From TMED27 sp050633165 (GTDB lineage: Bacteria; Pseudomonadota; Alphaproteobacteria; Micavibrionales; Micavibrionaceae), in assembly GCA_050633165.1 (NCBI GenBank), contig JBOEFZ010000014.1, positions 3,732 through 67,731 of the forward strand: 64,000 bases of DNA, read 5' to 3'. The position numbers and the translations under genes are program-made. This document shows positions 16,398 to 24,153 of the stretch, one piece after another. The notes beneath the pieces were generated by a model that did no database searches, was not told the DNA's origin, and saw only the letters and a program-made list of their open reading frames with translations. Every line of letters starts with the position of its first letter. Position 1 is the first letter of the stretch.

Positions 16398-17189
16398 TTA
16401 ACGCTGCGTCATCATTTTTTTGATTTCGGCGATGGCTTTGGCGGGGTTTAGTCCTTTTGGACAGGTGCTGGTGCAGTTCATGATGGTGTGGCAGCGGTAA
16501 AGTTTGAACGGGTCTTCGAGCGCGTCGAGGCGTTTATCGGTTGCGTCATCACGGCTGTCGGCGATCCAGCGATAGGCTTGGAGGAGGATTGCCGGCCCAA
16601 GGAATTTATCGCCGTTCCACCAATATGACGGGCAAGAGGTCGAGCAGCAGAAACATAAGATGCAGCCAGCAGGGCCGTGGCCGTCCGCGCCATTGAGGAT
16701 AGTTGCATCTTCATCGCTTTGCAGGCGCTCTTCGGTCGGGTTTGGTGTGTCGGATTGTAGCCATGGCTCAATCGATTCGTATTGTTTATAAACCGCGTTC
16801 AGATCGGGGACGAGGTCTTTGACAACCGGCATATGGGGGAGCGGCGTGATAACGGCATCGCCGCTGATATCCTCGATCGCCTTTGTGCAGGCAAGGGTGT
16901 TCGTACCATCGATATTCATCGCGCAAGAGCCGCAAATCCCCTCGCGGCAGGAACGGCGCAGGGTTAGGGTTTGGTCGACATCGTTTTTAATGTGGAGCAG
17001 CGCGTCGAGCACCATCGGCCCGCAATTATCGAGGTCGATTTTATACTCATCCATACGCGGATTTTTGTCATCATCGGGGTCCCAACGGTAGACTTTGAAC
17101 GTTTTTGTGTTTTTTGCGTCATCGTTGGCGGCGTTGATTTGTTCGCCTTTGGTGATTTTGGAATTTGCGGGGAGGGAGAATTCAGCCAT
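16398..17189 (-). CDS. sdhB: succinate dehydrogenase iron-sulfur subunit
   Basis: 263 residues. Three ferredoxin motifs are intact: CREGICGSCAMNIDG plus a following Cys for [2Fe-2S], CILCFCCSTSC for [4Fe-4S], and CHTIMNCTSTCPKGLNP for [3Fe-4S]. It carries electrons from SdhA to the quinone site in complex II of the inner membrane. The ATG at 17189 opens MAEFSLPANSK; the frame extends further upstream but through unrelated spacer. Unlike the standard sdhCDAB operon, it is separated from sdhA by two unrelated genes and a 215-base spacer. Confidence 0.97.
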   Translation of the reverse strand: MAEFSLPANSKITKGEQINAANDDAKNTKTFKVYRWDPDDDKNPRMDEYKIDLDNCGPMVLDALLHIKNDVDQTLTLRRSCREGICGSCAMNIDGTNTLACTKAIEDISGDAVITPLPHMPVVKDLVPDLNAVYKQYESIEPWLQSDTPNPTEERLQSDEDATILNGADGHGPAGCILCFCCSTSCPSYWWNGDKFLGPAILLQAYRWIADSRDDATDKRLDALEDPFKLYRCHTIMNCTSTCPKGLNPAKAIAEIKKMMTQR

Positions 17190-17404
17190 TATTTCTTCAC
17201 TTCGTTTACCCCATATTACCATGGGAGGGGTCAAACCCCTTTGTTTTCATTGCCTTTTTTATCAGTTCGTTTCGCTCCTGCCGAAATTGAGAATAGCTCT
17301 CAATCTGCCAAGCGTTTCAAACACTTATCGTCGCCATGGTAACACGGGTGCGGGGATTTTGTGAAGGGGGATTTTAAACCGCAGAGACGCAGAGGGCGCG
17401 GAGG
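17190..17404. other. 215-base spacer upstream of sdhB
   Basis: Holds a small dyad around GAGAATAGCTCTCAA and, at 17374–17403, a decayed half-repeat AAACCGCAGAGACGCAGAGG of the same kind seen after other stop codons. An sdhB promoter must lie here or far upstream; none was convincing. Confidence 0.4.
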
Positions 17405-18274
17405 TTATGCGTGGGGTTCGGGTTTGTCAAATGTCATTAACTCACCAAGCATTGCTCTTAACTTTGCAAGACGGATGTTTTTAGGCGCACGCGGGTCTTT
17501 TCCGTCATCTGTTTTGAAACACATGTTAGGCCCCCACTTATTTTCGTACATAGCATCATCAGCCCGCGTGATAGATTCACTAACAGTGTCAGGCAATAAA
17601 ATATTAGAAGGCATATCCGCAACATCAAACACATCTACACCAATACTCGCGCCAATTGGGAAAGGAACGTCATTTCTGCTCATTTTATGTAGCCCAGCCA
17701 AGCATGCACGAACTTTTTTTACAACAAGGCTTTCATCGAATTTATCATCACCATTAAATGGTAGAATTAATACAATTTCATCACCGCCTTTGCGAACAAC
17801 TAAATCTCTTTCAAAAAACTCATTTGATAGCCTATTGATGACCTCTATTAACGCTTCATCACCAGCCTTGTGACCGCAGTTATCATTAAGTTCTTTGAAA
17901 CCATCCAAATCGATAAATATTGTTGCGTACTGCCGCGCAGGATATCTTTGTGAGCGCTCCAATTCTTTGGCAAGCCCGTTTAGGTTTAATGCACCTGTAA
18001 GTGGATCATAACCTGCTCTTTCAAGCTGTCTGTGCTTACCTTGCAGTGTGATCATTAAGCCTTTAACTAGCTTTATGATTGATGCAGGTGTTTGACCTGC
18101 TTCGCGATCAAGTATTTCAGAAAACTCGTTCCGTAATTTTTGAGGTATGCCTATACGTTGTATATGACCATCGGCGAGATAATCATTAATATGATCTACA
18201 GTCGTTATCTTTGCACTAATTTCTTCTACTTGCGAAGCTTCAGAAAAATCTTTAGTTGGCCTTATTATCGACAC
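17405..18274 (-). CDS. GGDEF-domain diguanylate cyclase
   Basis: 289 residues. The N-terminal ~85 residues are helical and unrecognised; the GGDEF domain runs ~88–275 with DPLTGALN, IDLDGFKELND (metal Asp122) and the signature GGDEI at 163–167. The core GGDE is intact, so activity is plausible; Phe to Ile at the last position is a minor change. No RxxD inhibitory site precedes it. The GTG at 18274 is chosen because GGGAGG sits eight bases upstream, better than the ATG at 18295. The gene is visibly more A/T-rich than sdhA and sdhB around it, a sign of later arrival within the operon. Confidence 0.88.
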   Translation of the reverse strand: MSIIRPTKDFSEASQVEEISAKITTVDHINDYLADGHIQRIGIPQKLRNEFSEILDREAGQTPASIIKLVKGLMITLQGKHRQLERAGYDPLTGALNLNGLAKELERSQRYPARQYATIFIDLDGFKELNDNCGHKAGDEALIEVINRLSNEFFERDLVVRKGGDEIVLILPFNGDDKFDESLVVKKVRACLAGLHKMSRNDVPFPIGASIGVDVFDVADMPSNILLPDTVSESITRADDAMYENKWGPNMCFKTDDGKDPRAPKNIRLAKLRAMLGELMTFDKPEPHA

Positions 18275-18370
18275 TGCACACACCTCCCCATTCATTAATG
18301 AAGAGAGAATATATTAATTTACATATTGATGCAAGCTTTTTAATTCTGGACAGAATTGAGAGGCGGAAAA

Positions 18371-18616
18371 TTAGTCCAACTTGCCGTCTTTCAACGCATT
18401 AAGCAGTTCTATCACGCTGCGTTTTTCTTTTACGTTGGCGGTGAAGGACCAGATTAGGGCGGCGATCCAGCCTATGCCGGTTATGCCGAGGAGGATGTTG
18501 AGCAGTAGAATCGGGATGAAATTATTGTGGCGGCGGATTAATGCTACCCCCGTTGGGATGAGGTAGATTGTTACCATCAGGATAATGCCGATAATGACGC
18601 GGACTGCTGTTCCCAT
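18371..18616 (-). CDS. superinfection-immunity-like small membrane protein (Imm_superinfect family)
   Basis: 81 residues with two transmembrane helices. The first spans ~8–27; the second follows the conserved ALIRRHNNFIPILLLNIL block and includes GITGIGWIAALIWSF. The RRH-N-x8-N-x2-LG-x4-GW-x2-A-x2-W pattern fits the PF14373 family, named for the phage T4 Imm superinfection-exclusion protein but widespread on bacterial chromosomes with no proven role. It begins 25 bases after the sdhA stop and is presumably transcribed with sdhA. The name should not be read as proof of phage immunity. Confidence 0.75.
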   Translation of the reverse strand: MGTAVRVIIGIILMVTIYLIPTGVALIRRHNNFIPILLLNILLGITGIGWIAALIWSFTANVKEKRSVIELLNALKDGKLD

Positions 18617-18641
18617 TTCATGCTTCCTTTTTGATTGCGGT

Positions 18642-20459
18642 CTAGTAGACCCGAGCCTTCGGCGGGAAGGGTTCGATTTCGTCCGTTAGGGTTTTCATGA
18701 TGACGGGGCGGTAGGTGGTTTTGGTTTTGCCTTTCTCATCGATGCTCATGACGGTGTGCTTCATCCATTTTTCGTCATTCCGGTCGGGGAAGTCTTCGCG
18801 GGCGTGGGCGCCGCGGGATTCTTCGCGCTCGGCGGCGGAGTGCATGGAGATGACGGCTTGGGAGAGGAGGTTATCCAGCTCTAATGTTTCAACGAGATCG
18901 GTGTTGAAGATCATGGATTTGTCCGTGACGCTCAGATCACCCTTTCCGGCGAAGACTTTGTCGATTTTCTTAACGCCCTCGTCCAATGTTTCGCCCGTAC
19001 GGAATACGGCGGCGTGGTCTTGCATGGTTTTTTGCATGTTCATGCGAAGCTCGGATGTTTTGGTTGAGCCTTTGGCGTGGCGCATTGCGTCGAGGCGTTC
19101 TAACGCCTTTGTGCCGTCATCGCCGCCGAAGGTTTGATGCGGCGTGCCGGGCTTGACCGTTTCGGCGGCGCGGTTGGCGGCGGCGCGTCCGAAGACGACA
19201 AGGTCGAGGAGGCTGTTCGAGCCGAGGCGGTTTGCGCCGTGGACGGAGACACACGCGGCCTCGCCGATGGCCATGAGGCCGGGGACGACTGCGTTGGGGT
19301 CTTTTTTGGTGGGGTTGATGACTTCGCATTGATAATTGGTCTGGATGCCACCCATATTGTAATGCACGGTTGGGAGCACGGGGATGGGTTGTTTGGTAAC
19401 ATCCACGCCGGCGAAGATTTTCGCGCTCTCGGCAATACCGGGCAGGCGGGAGAAGATGATGTCGGGGTCGAGGTGGGTCAGGTCGAGGTGGATGTGGTCG
19501 CCTTGTTCGCCCACGCCGCGGCCTTCGCGGATTTCGATGGTCATGGAGCGGGAGACGACATCGCGGGAGGCGAGGTCTTTGGCGGAGGGGGCGTAGCGTT
19601 CCATGAAGCGTTCGCCCTCGGCATTGCGCAGAATTCCGCCTTCGCCGCGCACGCCTTCGGTGATGAGGCAGCCAGCGCCGTAGATTCCGGTTGGGTGGAA
19701 TTGAGTAAACTCCATGTCTTGGAGCGGGATTCCGGCGCGGACGACCATGCCGTTTCCGTCCCCTGTGCAGGTATGGGCGGAGGTACAGGAGAAGTATGCG
19801 CGACCATACCCGCCGGTGGCGAGGATGGTTTGATGCGCGCGGAAGCGGTGGATTGTACCGTCGTCGAGATTCCATGCCATGACGCCCAAACACTCGCCTT
19901 CATCGGACATGATGAGGTCGAGGGCGAAATATTCGATGAAGAATTCGGCGTTGTTTTTGAGGGCTTGGGTATAGAGCGTATGGAGGATTGCGTGGCCCGT
20001 CCGGTCGGCAGCGGCGCAGGTGCGCTGGGCTGTACCCTCGCCGAAATTGGTGGTCATGCCGCCAAAGGCGCGTTGATAGATTTTACCAGCCGCCGTGCGG
20101 GAGAATGGCACGCCGTAATGTTCAAGCTCGTAAATCGCGGGGATGGCTTCGCGGCACATATATTCGATCGCGTCTTGGTCGCCGAGCCAGTCAGAGCCCT
20201 TAACCGTGTCGTACATGTGGAATTTCCAGCTATCCTCGCCCATATTGCCTAAGGCTGCGGAGATGCCGCCTTGCGCCGCAACCGTGTGGGAGCGGGTTGG
20301 AAAGACCTTGGAAATAAGAGCGGTTTTGAGGCCTTTTTCGGCACAACCGAAACCCGCGCGCAGCCCTGCGCCCCCTGCGCCCACGACGACGACGTCATAT
20401 TCGTGATCGATGATTTGGTATTCTTTGATAACTTTTTCTAATTTAGCGGCTTTTGGCAT
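18642..20459 (-). CDS. sdhA: succinate dehydrogenase flavoprotein subunit
   Basis: 605 residues. The Rossmann motif VVGAGGAGLRAG, the covalent-FAD block SHTVAAQGGISAALGN, the substrate-site HPTGIYGAGCLITEG and the capping/active-site Arg region GANRLGSNSLLDLVVFGR are all intact. It oxidises succinate to fumarate in the TCA cycle and passes electrons to SdhB. The start has AGGAAAAAGG upstream. A 146-residue unknown is wedged between it and sdhD, and two further genes separate it from sdhB. Confidence 0.98.
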   Translation of the reverse strand: MPKAAKLEKVIKEYQIIDHEYDVVVVGAGGAGLRAGFGCAEKGLKTALISKVFPTRSHTVAAQGGISAALGNMGEDSWKFHMYDTVKGSDWLGDQDAIEYMCREAIPAIYELEHYGVPFSRTAAGKIYQRAFGGMTTNFGEGTAQRTCAAADRTGHAILHTLYTQALKNNAEFFIEYFALDLIMSDEGECLGVMAWNLDDGTIHRFRAHQTILATGGYGRAYFSCTSAHTCTGDGNGMVVRAGIPLQDMEFTQFHPTGIYGAGCLITEGVRGEGGILRNAEGERFMERYAPSAKDLASRDVVSRSMTIEIREGRGVGEQGDHIHLDLTHLDPDIIFSRLPGIAESAKIFAGVDVTKQPIPVLPTVHYNMGGIQTNYQCEVINPTKKDPNAVVPGLMAIGEAACVSVHGANRLGSNSLLDLVVFGRAAANRAAETVKPGTPHQTFGGDDGTKALERLDAMRHAKGSTKTSELRMNMQKTMQDHAAVFRTGETLDEGVKKIDKVFAGKGDLSVTDKSMIFNTDLVETLELDNLLSQAVISMHSAAEREESRGAHAREDFPDRNDEKWMKHTVMSIDEKGKTKTTYRPVIMKTLTDEIEPFPPKARVY

Positions 20460-20475
20460 ACTATGAACCTTTTTC

Positions 20476-20916
20476 CTACTTTGTCATTTTTGTTAGTTGC
20501 AACTTAAAACTCTTTAAGCATTTTTTTTCCATCATCGGCTCAGGTTCAGGCTCTCCAGGTATCAATATGCTTGAACCACCCCTATATACAATCTGCGTAG
20601 TTGCCATACCATTATCGCCTTTTTTCAAACTATCAAACGGTGTACCGCAAAAATCATATGTCACTATTTTAGGAAGCCCCGTTAATTCACAGCTTTGCAG
20701 CGATCCGTCAAGATATTCAGGCTGATTATGCGAAGCTTTTGCTGATGCGATATATAAATCTACCGAATTGCTCTTAACCTCTTGGACTTTAGCCATGCTT
20801 TCACAAACGGGTTGGATCGGAAGACTCGCCGACATAACAGGCTCCATAAACCATCCGGAAGAGACGACAACAAGCACTGCTATAATTTTTTTTCGCTTAC
20901 AAAATATTTGTAGCAT
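20476..20916 (-). CDS. small secreted protein of unknown function inside the sdh operon
   Basis: 146 residues with a basic start (RKK), a hydrophobic signal segment (~11–28) and a likely cleavage site before SLPIQPVC. Four cysteines follow in the mature part, two near the ends, suggesting disulfides. It is A/T-rich compared with sdhA and sdhD. The gene starts 3 bases after the sdhD stop and ends 16 bases before sdhA, so it must be co-transcribed and may be coupled to sdhD translation. No family is recognised and no link to complex II assembly is shown. Confidence 0.65.
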   Translation of the reverse strand: MLQIFCKRKKIIAVLVVVSSGWFMEPVMSASLPIQPVCESMAKVQEVKSNSVDLYIASAKASHNQPEYLDGSLQSCELTGLPKIVTYDFCGTPFDSLKKGDNGMATTQIVYRGGSSILIPGEPEPEPMMEKKCLKSFKLQLTKMTK

Positions 20917-20919
20917 CTT

Positions 20920-21258
20920 TTACAATCCAATTTTCAAAATTGATATGAATACCGTAAGCCCTAAGACGAAGGCGAAGAGTTTTAGGGTGATGATCGCGAC
21001 GTTTCGGGCGCAGGGGCATGAGATATAGTCCTCAAAGACGGTTTCTAGCTCTAGCGTGAAGTGTTTGAGAGTTGTGAGGGTGAAGAGAATAGCGACGATG
21101 AGGTTTAGCGGGGCGGCGATAAAGGCCTCGAGCGCCGCGTAATCGGCGTTGCGCAGGGTGTAGAGTGCGTAGATGAACCAAGCCGTGAGCGGGATGAGCG
21201 CTATGCTCGTAACGTTATGGGCGATTTTGTGGGCTGTGCCGTCGTGATTGAGAAACAT
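20920..21258 (-). CDS. sdhD: succinate dehydrogenase membrane anchor subunit
   Basis: 112 residues, three transmembrane helices (~19–34, 47–66 and 86–108). After helix 2, LKHFTLELETVFEDYIS matches the heme- and quinone-proximal H-x-x-x-G/E-x-x-x-x-x-EDY motif of SdhD. It lies directly downstream of sdhC with a 12-base gap, in the expected order. Confidence 0.88.
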   Translation of the reverse strand: MFLNHDGTAHKIAHNVTSIALIPLTAWFIYALYTLRNADYAALEAFIAAPLNLIVAILFTLTTLKHFTLELETVFEDYISCPCARNVAIITLKLFAFVLGLTVFISILKIGL

Positions 21259-21270
21259 GTTACTTCCTTT

Positions 21271-21678
21271 TTATCCGTAAATGAGGGCGGCGATTCCGGC
21301 GGTGATGAGCGCAGAGACGAGCAGGACGACATTTCCGGTCATGCGTCCGCATGCAGGCTTCACGCCGATTACAAGATCCCACAGTACATGACGCACGCCA
21401 TTGCCGAGATAAAAGCACACAACGAACACGCCGAAGATGAGCTTTATGGTCATGAGGTTGATGATAGCATCACTTTTGAGGAAGGCCATGGTCGCATCGA
21501 AAAGCGACGGGTTCCAGACGGCTGCGCTGAACCAGGCGAAGATTACGGAGGCCGAGATAAAGAGGCCGATGCCGACCACGCGCCCCGCAATGGACATGCG
21601 GGCGTTATAGGGCAGTTTATAGACCTGAAGGTGGGGGGAAAGGGGGCGATTTGTGTCTGATGTATTCATGGGAGACAT
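21271..21678 (-). CDS. sdhC: succinate dehydrogenase cytochrome b556 subunit
   Basis: About 135 residues with three transmembrane helices. RPLSPHLQVYKLPYNARMSIAGR-type N-terminus is the quinone-site signature and GNGVRHVLWDLVIG carries the heme-ligand His. The start at 21678 (MSPMNTS) or 21669 is uncertain; the reading frame extends to 21729 but that part lies inside a repeat hairpin. It is the first gene of the sdh operon, so the promoter should lie between here and msrB. Confidence 0.9.
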   Translation of the reverse strand: MSPMNTSDTNRPLSPHLQVYKLPYNARMSIAGRVVGIGLFISASVIFAWFSAAVWNPSLFDATMAFLKSDAIINLMTIKLIFGVFVVCFYLGNGVRHVLWDLVIGVKPACGRMTGNVVLLVSALITAGIAALIYG

Positions 21679-21723
21679 GATACTGTAGATGGTGGGGTTT
21701 TCAAGGTTAAATCTTGAAATTAG

Positions 21724-21793
21724 CGTCATTGCAGGCTTGATCCGGAATTTTTTAGCTTTCCGGCATGAGATCTCCGCGAACGCGGGAATGACG
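21724..21793. repeat. GTCATTGC-ended hairpin between msrB and sdhC
   Basis: Ends CGTCATTGCAGG and GCGGGAATGACG pair, with a GATCCGGAAT/CTTTCCGG inner dyad. Related by its ends to the GTCATTGCGAG family. It occupies most of the space where the sdhC promoter would be expected. Confidence 0.6.
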
Positions 21794-21803
21794 GGGTTGG
21801 GCG

Positions 21804-22322
21804 TTATTGGCTCTGCACATATTCCAGTGCGAGGCCGTTGATGCAGTAGCGTAGGCCCGTTGGCGGCGGACCGTCATTGAAGACATGACCGAGGTGAGAG
21901 CCGCAATTGGCGCAGTGGGTTTCGGTGCGGGCGGCGCCGATTTTGTAATCGGTGGAAGTGCCGATGGCGTGTTCGTCTACGGGCTCATAAAAGCTGGGCC
22001 AGCCGGTGCCGGAGTCGAATTTGCTTGCGGTGCTGAAGAGGTGGTGGCCGCAGCCTTTGCAGTAAAAGTCGCCCTGCCCTTCTATGCCGTTAAGTGGGGA
22101 GGAGCAGGATTTTTCTGTGCCTTCGGAGCGGAGGATGTGGTATTCCTCCTTGCTCAGGCGGGCGCGCCATTCTTCGTCGGTGAGTTGGAATGGGAAGGTG
22201 TCAGGGTCGGGTTTTGTGCTTTTGCCTGTGAGCATGTTTAAATCCAGTGCGTTTGCGGATGTCGAGAGGCTTAACGCCGCTACCGTACCGCTCAATCCTA
22301 GTATAAAATTTCGTCTGTTCAT
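21804..22322 (-). CDS. msrB: peptide-methionine (R)-S-oxide reductase, probably exported
   Basis: 172 residues. The MsrB fold is marked by two zinc CxxC pairs (CKGCG and CANCG), GTGWPSFYEP and the catalytic GLRYCINGLAL. The first ~26 residues, with NRRNFILGLSG before a hydrophobic stretch and a SANALDL cleavage region, look like a twin-arginine signal, so the enzyme would repair oxidised methionines in the periplasm. Most bacterial MsrB proteins are cytosolic, which makes the leader notable. It is monocistronic. Confidence 0.93.
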   Translation of the reverse strand: MNRRNFILGLSGTVAALSLSTSANALDLNMLTGKSTKPDPDTFPFQLTDEEWRARLSKEEYHILRSEGTEKSCSSPLNGIEGQGDFYCKGCGHHLFSTASKFDSGTGWPSFYEPVDEHAIGTSTDYKIGAARTETHCANCGSHLGHVFNDGPPPTGLRYCINGLALEYVQSQ

Positions 22323-22382
22323 ATGGGTGTATTCGGAGAGACTTCAAGACTGGTTACACTTTTACTCGCTATACTCGTTATT

Positions 22383-22452
22383 GCCTCGCGCAGCTTCGCT
22401 GCTCCGGCGGGGCGCGCCACGAGGCGCGAGGCCGCAGTCGCGACCTTTGGGT
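22383..22452. repeat. GC-rich dispersed repeat, copy 1
   Basis: Begins GCCTCGCGCAGCTTCGCTGC and contains CTCCGGCGGGGCG and CGCAGTCGCG; it matches 46427–46494 with only a few differences. It carries internal dyads and no ORF. Confidence 0.75.
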
Positions 22453-22461
22453 GCTAAAATA

Positions 22462-22845
22462 TCAAAACTCGCCGACTTGGCGGTATTTGGCGGCGGCGGT
22501 TTTGGCGTCTGGTTTTGGTGTGGGGGCGATGTCCTGTTCAGCAATCGGAGCGTTTAGCCATGGGTTGGTCGGCGCGGGGCGACGTTGTGGCGTCGTCCCG
22601 CCCGTTAATTCGTTTGCCACTTCGAGCAACATGGCTTTTTCCTGCAAATCTTCGATGCGTTCCATGCGGCGGATTAGAGCCTCGAGCAGGAGGGTTTGGC
22701 GCAGGTCGGGATCGATGCGGGAGATGGGGCTTATGCCCTGCTCAGTCTGTCTTTGACCAGCTTCTATGGCCTCACCGTTTTTGACGGGCATGAGGGTCGA
22801 AAATCGCTTTCGCTCCATACCGTAACGGCTTTTCTCTATGTGCAT
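22462..22845 (-). CDS. hypothetical protein
   Basis: 127 residues if started at 22845. A central helical stretch (RIDPDLRQTLLLEALIRRMERIEDLQEKAM) is followed by a proline-rich tail (RRPAPTNPWLN, APTPKPDAK). It has no signal peptide or membrane segment. Neither candidate start has a good ribosome-binding site. The amino-acid make-up looks like a real protein and the opposite-strand readings do not. No family is recognised. Confidence 0.45.
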   Translation of the reverse strand: MHIEKSRYGMERKRFSTLMPVKNGEAIEAGQRQTEQGISPISRIDPDLRQTLLLEALIRRMERIEDLQEKAMLLEVANELTGGTTPQRRPAPTNPWLNAPIAEQDIAPTPKPDAKTAAAKYRQVGEF

Positions 22846-22933
22846 GAGGCGGAATATAGCACCGCGCGTATCGAAATGCAAGAGTTATCCACAGGGTGTG
22901 GGTAAGTGGTAAAGCGTCCCTATATGGCATAAG

Positions 22934-22956
22934 ATCCTGCGGTCGAGCCGCAGGAT
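22934..22956. terminator. hairpin downstream of asd, possible transcript end
   Basis: ATCCTGCGG / CCGCAGGAT form a 9-bp perfect stem with a 5-nt loop, 26 bases past the asd stop. No U-tract follows on the minus strand, so it may be a REP-like unit rather than an intrinsic terminator. Confidence 0.4.
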
Positions 22957-22981
22957 GACATTTATGAGGAGGTATGCAGGG

Positions 22982-23995
22982 CTAAACCTTGCCTTCTTTG
23001 ATCAGCAATTCGGCGATTTGGACGGTGTTTAGGGCCGCGCCTTTGCGTAAGTTATCGGCAACGCACCAGAAGTTGAGGCCGTTTTCGACGGAGATATCTT
23101 CGCGGACGCGGGAGATGTAAACATCGTCCTCGCCCTGAACTTCAACGGGGGTTACGTATTCGAGCTCTTCTTGTTCGAGATCGACAAGGGTTAGCCCTTC
23201 TTGCGCGCGAAAGAGTTCTTTGGCTTGGATCGCGCTCAGCTCTTTCTCCAGCTCAACATTCACCATTTCGGCGTGACCGATGAAGGCGGGGATGCGCACG
23301 CATGACGCGCAAACCTTAATCGCGGGGTCGAGGATTTTCTTTGTCTCGACGACCATTTTCCATTCTTCCTTGGTCATGCCGTCATCCATGAAGACATCGA
23401 TTTGCGGGATCGCGTTGAAGGCGATTTGCTTTGGGTAGACGCTCGGGGTTGGGGTTTGGTTGGCGTAGATGCCTTTGGTTTGGTTGAATAATTCATCCAT
23501 CGCTTCTTTGCCTGAACCGGAGGTGGATTGATATGTGCTCACCACCACGCGTTTGATTTTCGCGGCATCGTGCAGGGGTTTTAAGGCAACCATCATCTGG
23601 ATGGTCGAGCAGTTGGGGTTGGCGATGATGCCTTTGTTGATCTCATGGATCGCGTGCGGGTTTACTTCGGGCACGATAAGGGGGACATCGGGGTCCATGC
23701 GCCAGTGGGACGTGTTATCCACGACGATTGCGCCGGCTTTGGCGGCCTTTGGCGAATATTCGGCGGAGACTTTGCCACCGGGGGAGGAAAGCACGATGTC
23801 GGTTCCGGTGAAGTCGAATTTTGCGAGGTCTTGGACGGTTAGGTCTTCATCGCCGTAGGAAACCTGTTTTCCGGCGGAGCGGGCAGAGGCCAAGGCGACG
23901 ACTTCATCAGCGGGGAAGTTGCGCTCGATAAGGATGTTGAGCACTTCGCGCCCTACATTTCCGGTTGCGCCCATGACTGCGATTTTATAGCCCAT
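22982..23995 (-). CDS. asd: aspartate-semialdehyde dehydrogenase
   Basis: 337 residues. The NADP-binding VMGATGNVGREVL opens the protein; NPNCSTIQ holds the catalytic Cys129; STYQSTSGSGKEAMDEL and the later RIPAFIGHAEMVNVE block bind substrate. It makes aspartate semialdehyde for lysine/diaminopimelate, threonine and methionine. The usual length is retained. It stands alone and is preceded by a divergent 158-base region carrying a dispersed hairpin. Confidence 0.97.
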   Translation of the reverse strand: MGYKIAVMGATGNVGREVLNILIERNFPADEVVALASARSAGKQVSYGDEDLTVQDLAKFDFTGTDIVLSSPGGKVSAEYSPKAAKAGAIVVDNTSHWRMDPDVPLIVPEVNPHAIHEINKGIIANPNCSTIQMMVALKPLHDAAKIKRVVVSTYQSTSGSGKEAMDELFNQTKGIYANQTPTPSVYPKQIAFNAIPQIDVFMDDGMTKEEWKMVVETKKILDPAIKVCASCVRIPAFIGHAEMVNVELEKELSAIQAKELFRAQEGLTLVDLEQEELEYVTPVEVQGEDDVYISRVREDISVENGLNFWCVADNLRKGAALNTVQIAELLIKEGKV

Positions 23996-24019
23996 AATTT
24001 AGCTCCCTTTATCATTTTG

Positions 24020-24098
24020 AACCACAGATGAACACGGATAGACACAGATTAAACCCATAAGAAAAACCATCTGTGTGCATCTGTGTTTATCTGTGGTT
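24020..24098. repeat. AACCACAGA-type dispersed hairpin between asd and hybrid kinase
   Basis: AACCACAGATGAACACGGAT opens the left arm and the right arm ends GTTTATCTGTGGTT. Most of the ~30-nt arms pair with a short ACCCATAAGAAAAACC loop. It shares over 20 identical bases with 1960–1990. It sits in the divergent promoter region of asd and the histidine kinase. Confidence 0.85.
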
Positions 24099-24153
24099 TT
24101 TTAAAATAGACATTGGTGATATCGTATTTTAGCAACAAGATTCAAGGGTTTTC

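Noticed and set aside
18371..18616. Phage-defence island suggested by the Imm-superinfect-like protein
   Set aside because: The family is widespread on chromosomes without phage context and no other defence gene is nearby.
19117..20252. Long opposite-strand frames (up to 372 codons) across sdhA
   Set aside because: sdhA is unmistakable on the minus strand; the other frames are GC-bias shadows with no domain.
22885..22893. Perfect DnaA box TTATCCACA upstream of the hypothetical gene
   Set aside because: Only one perfect box and no AT-rich unwinding region or neighbouring dnaA/hemE genes, so not called an origin.
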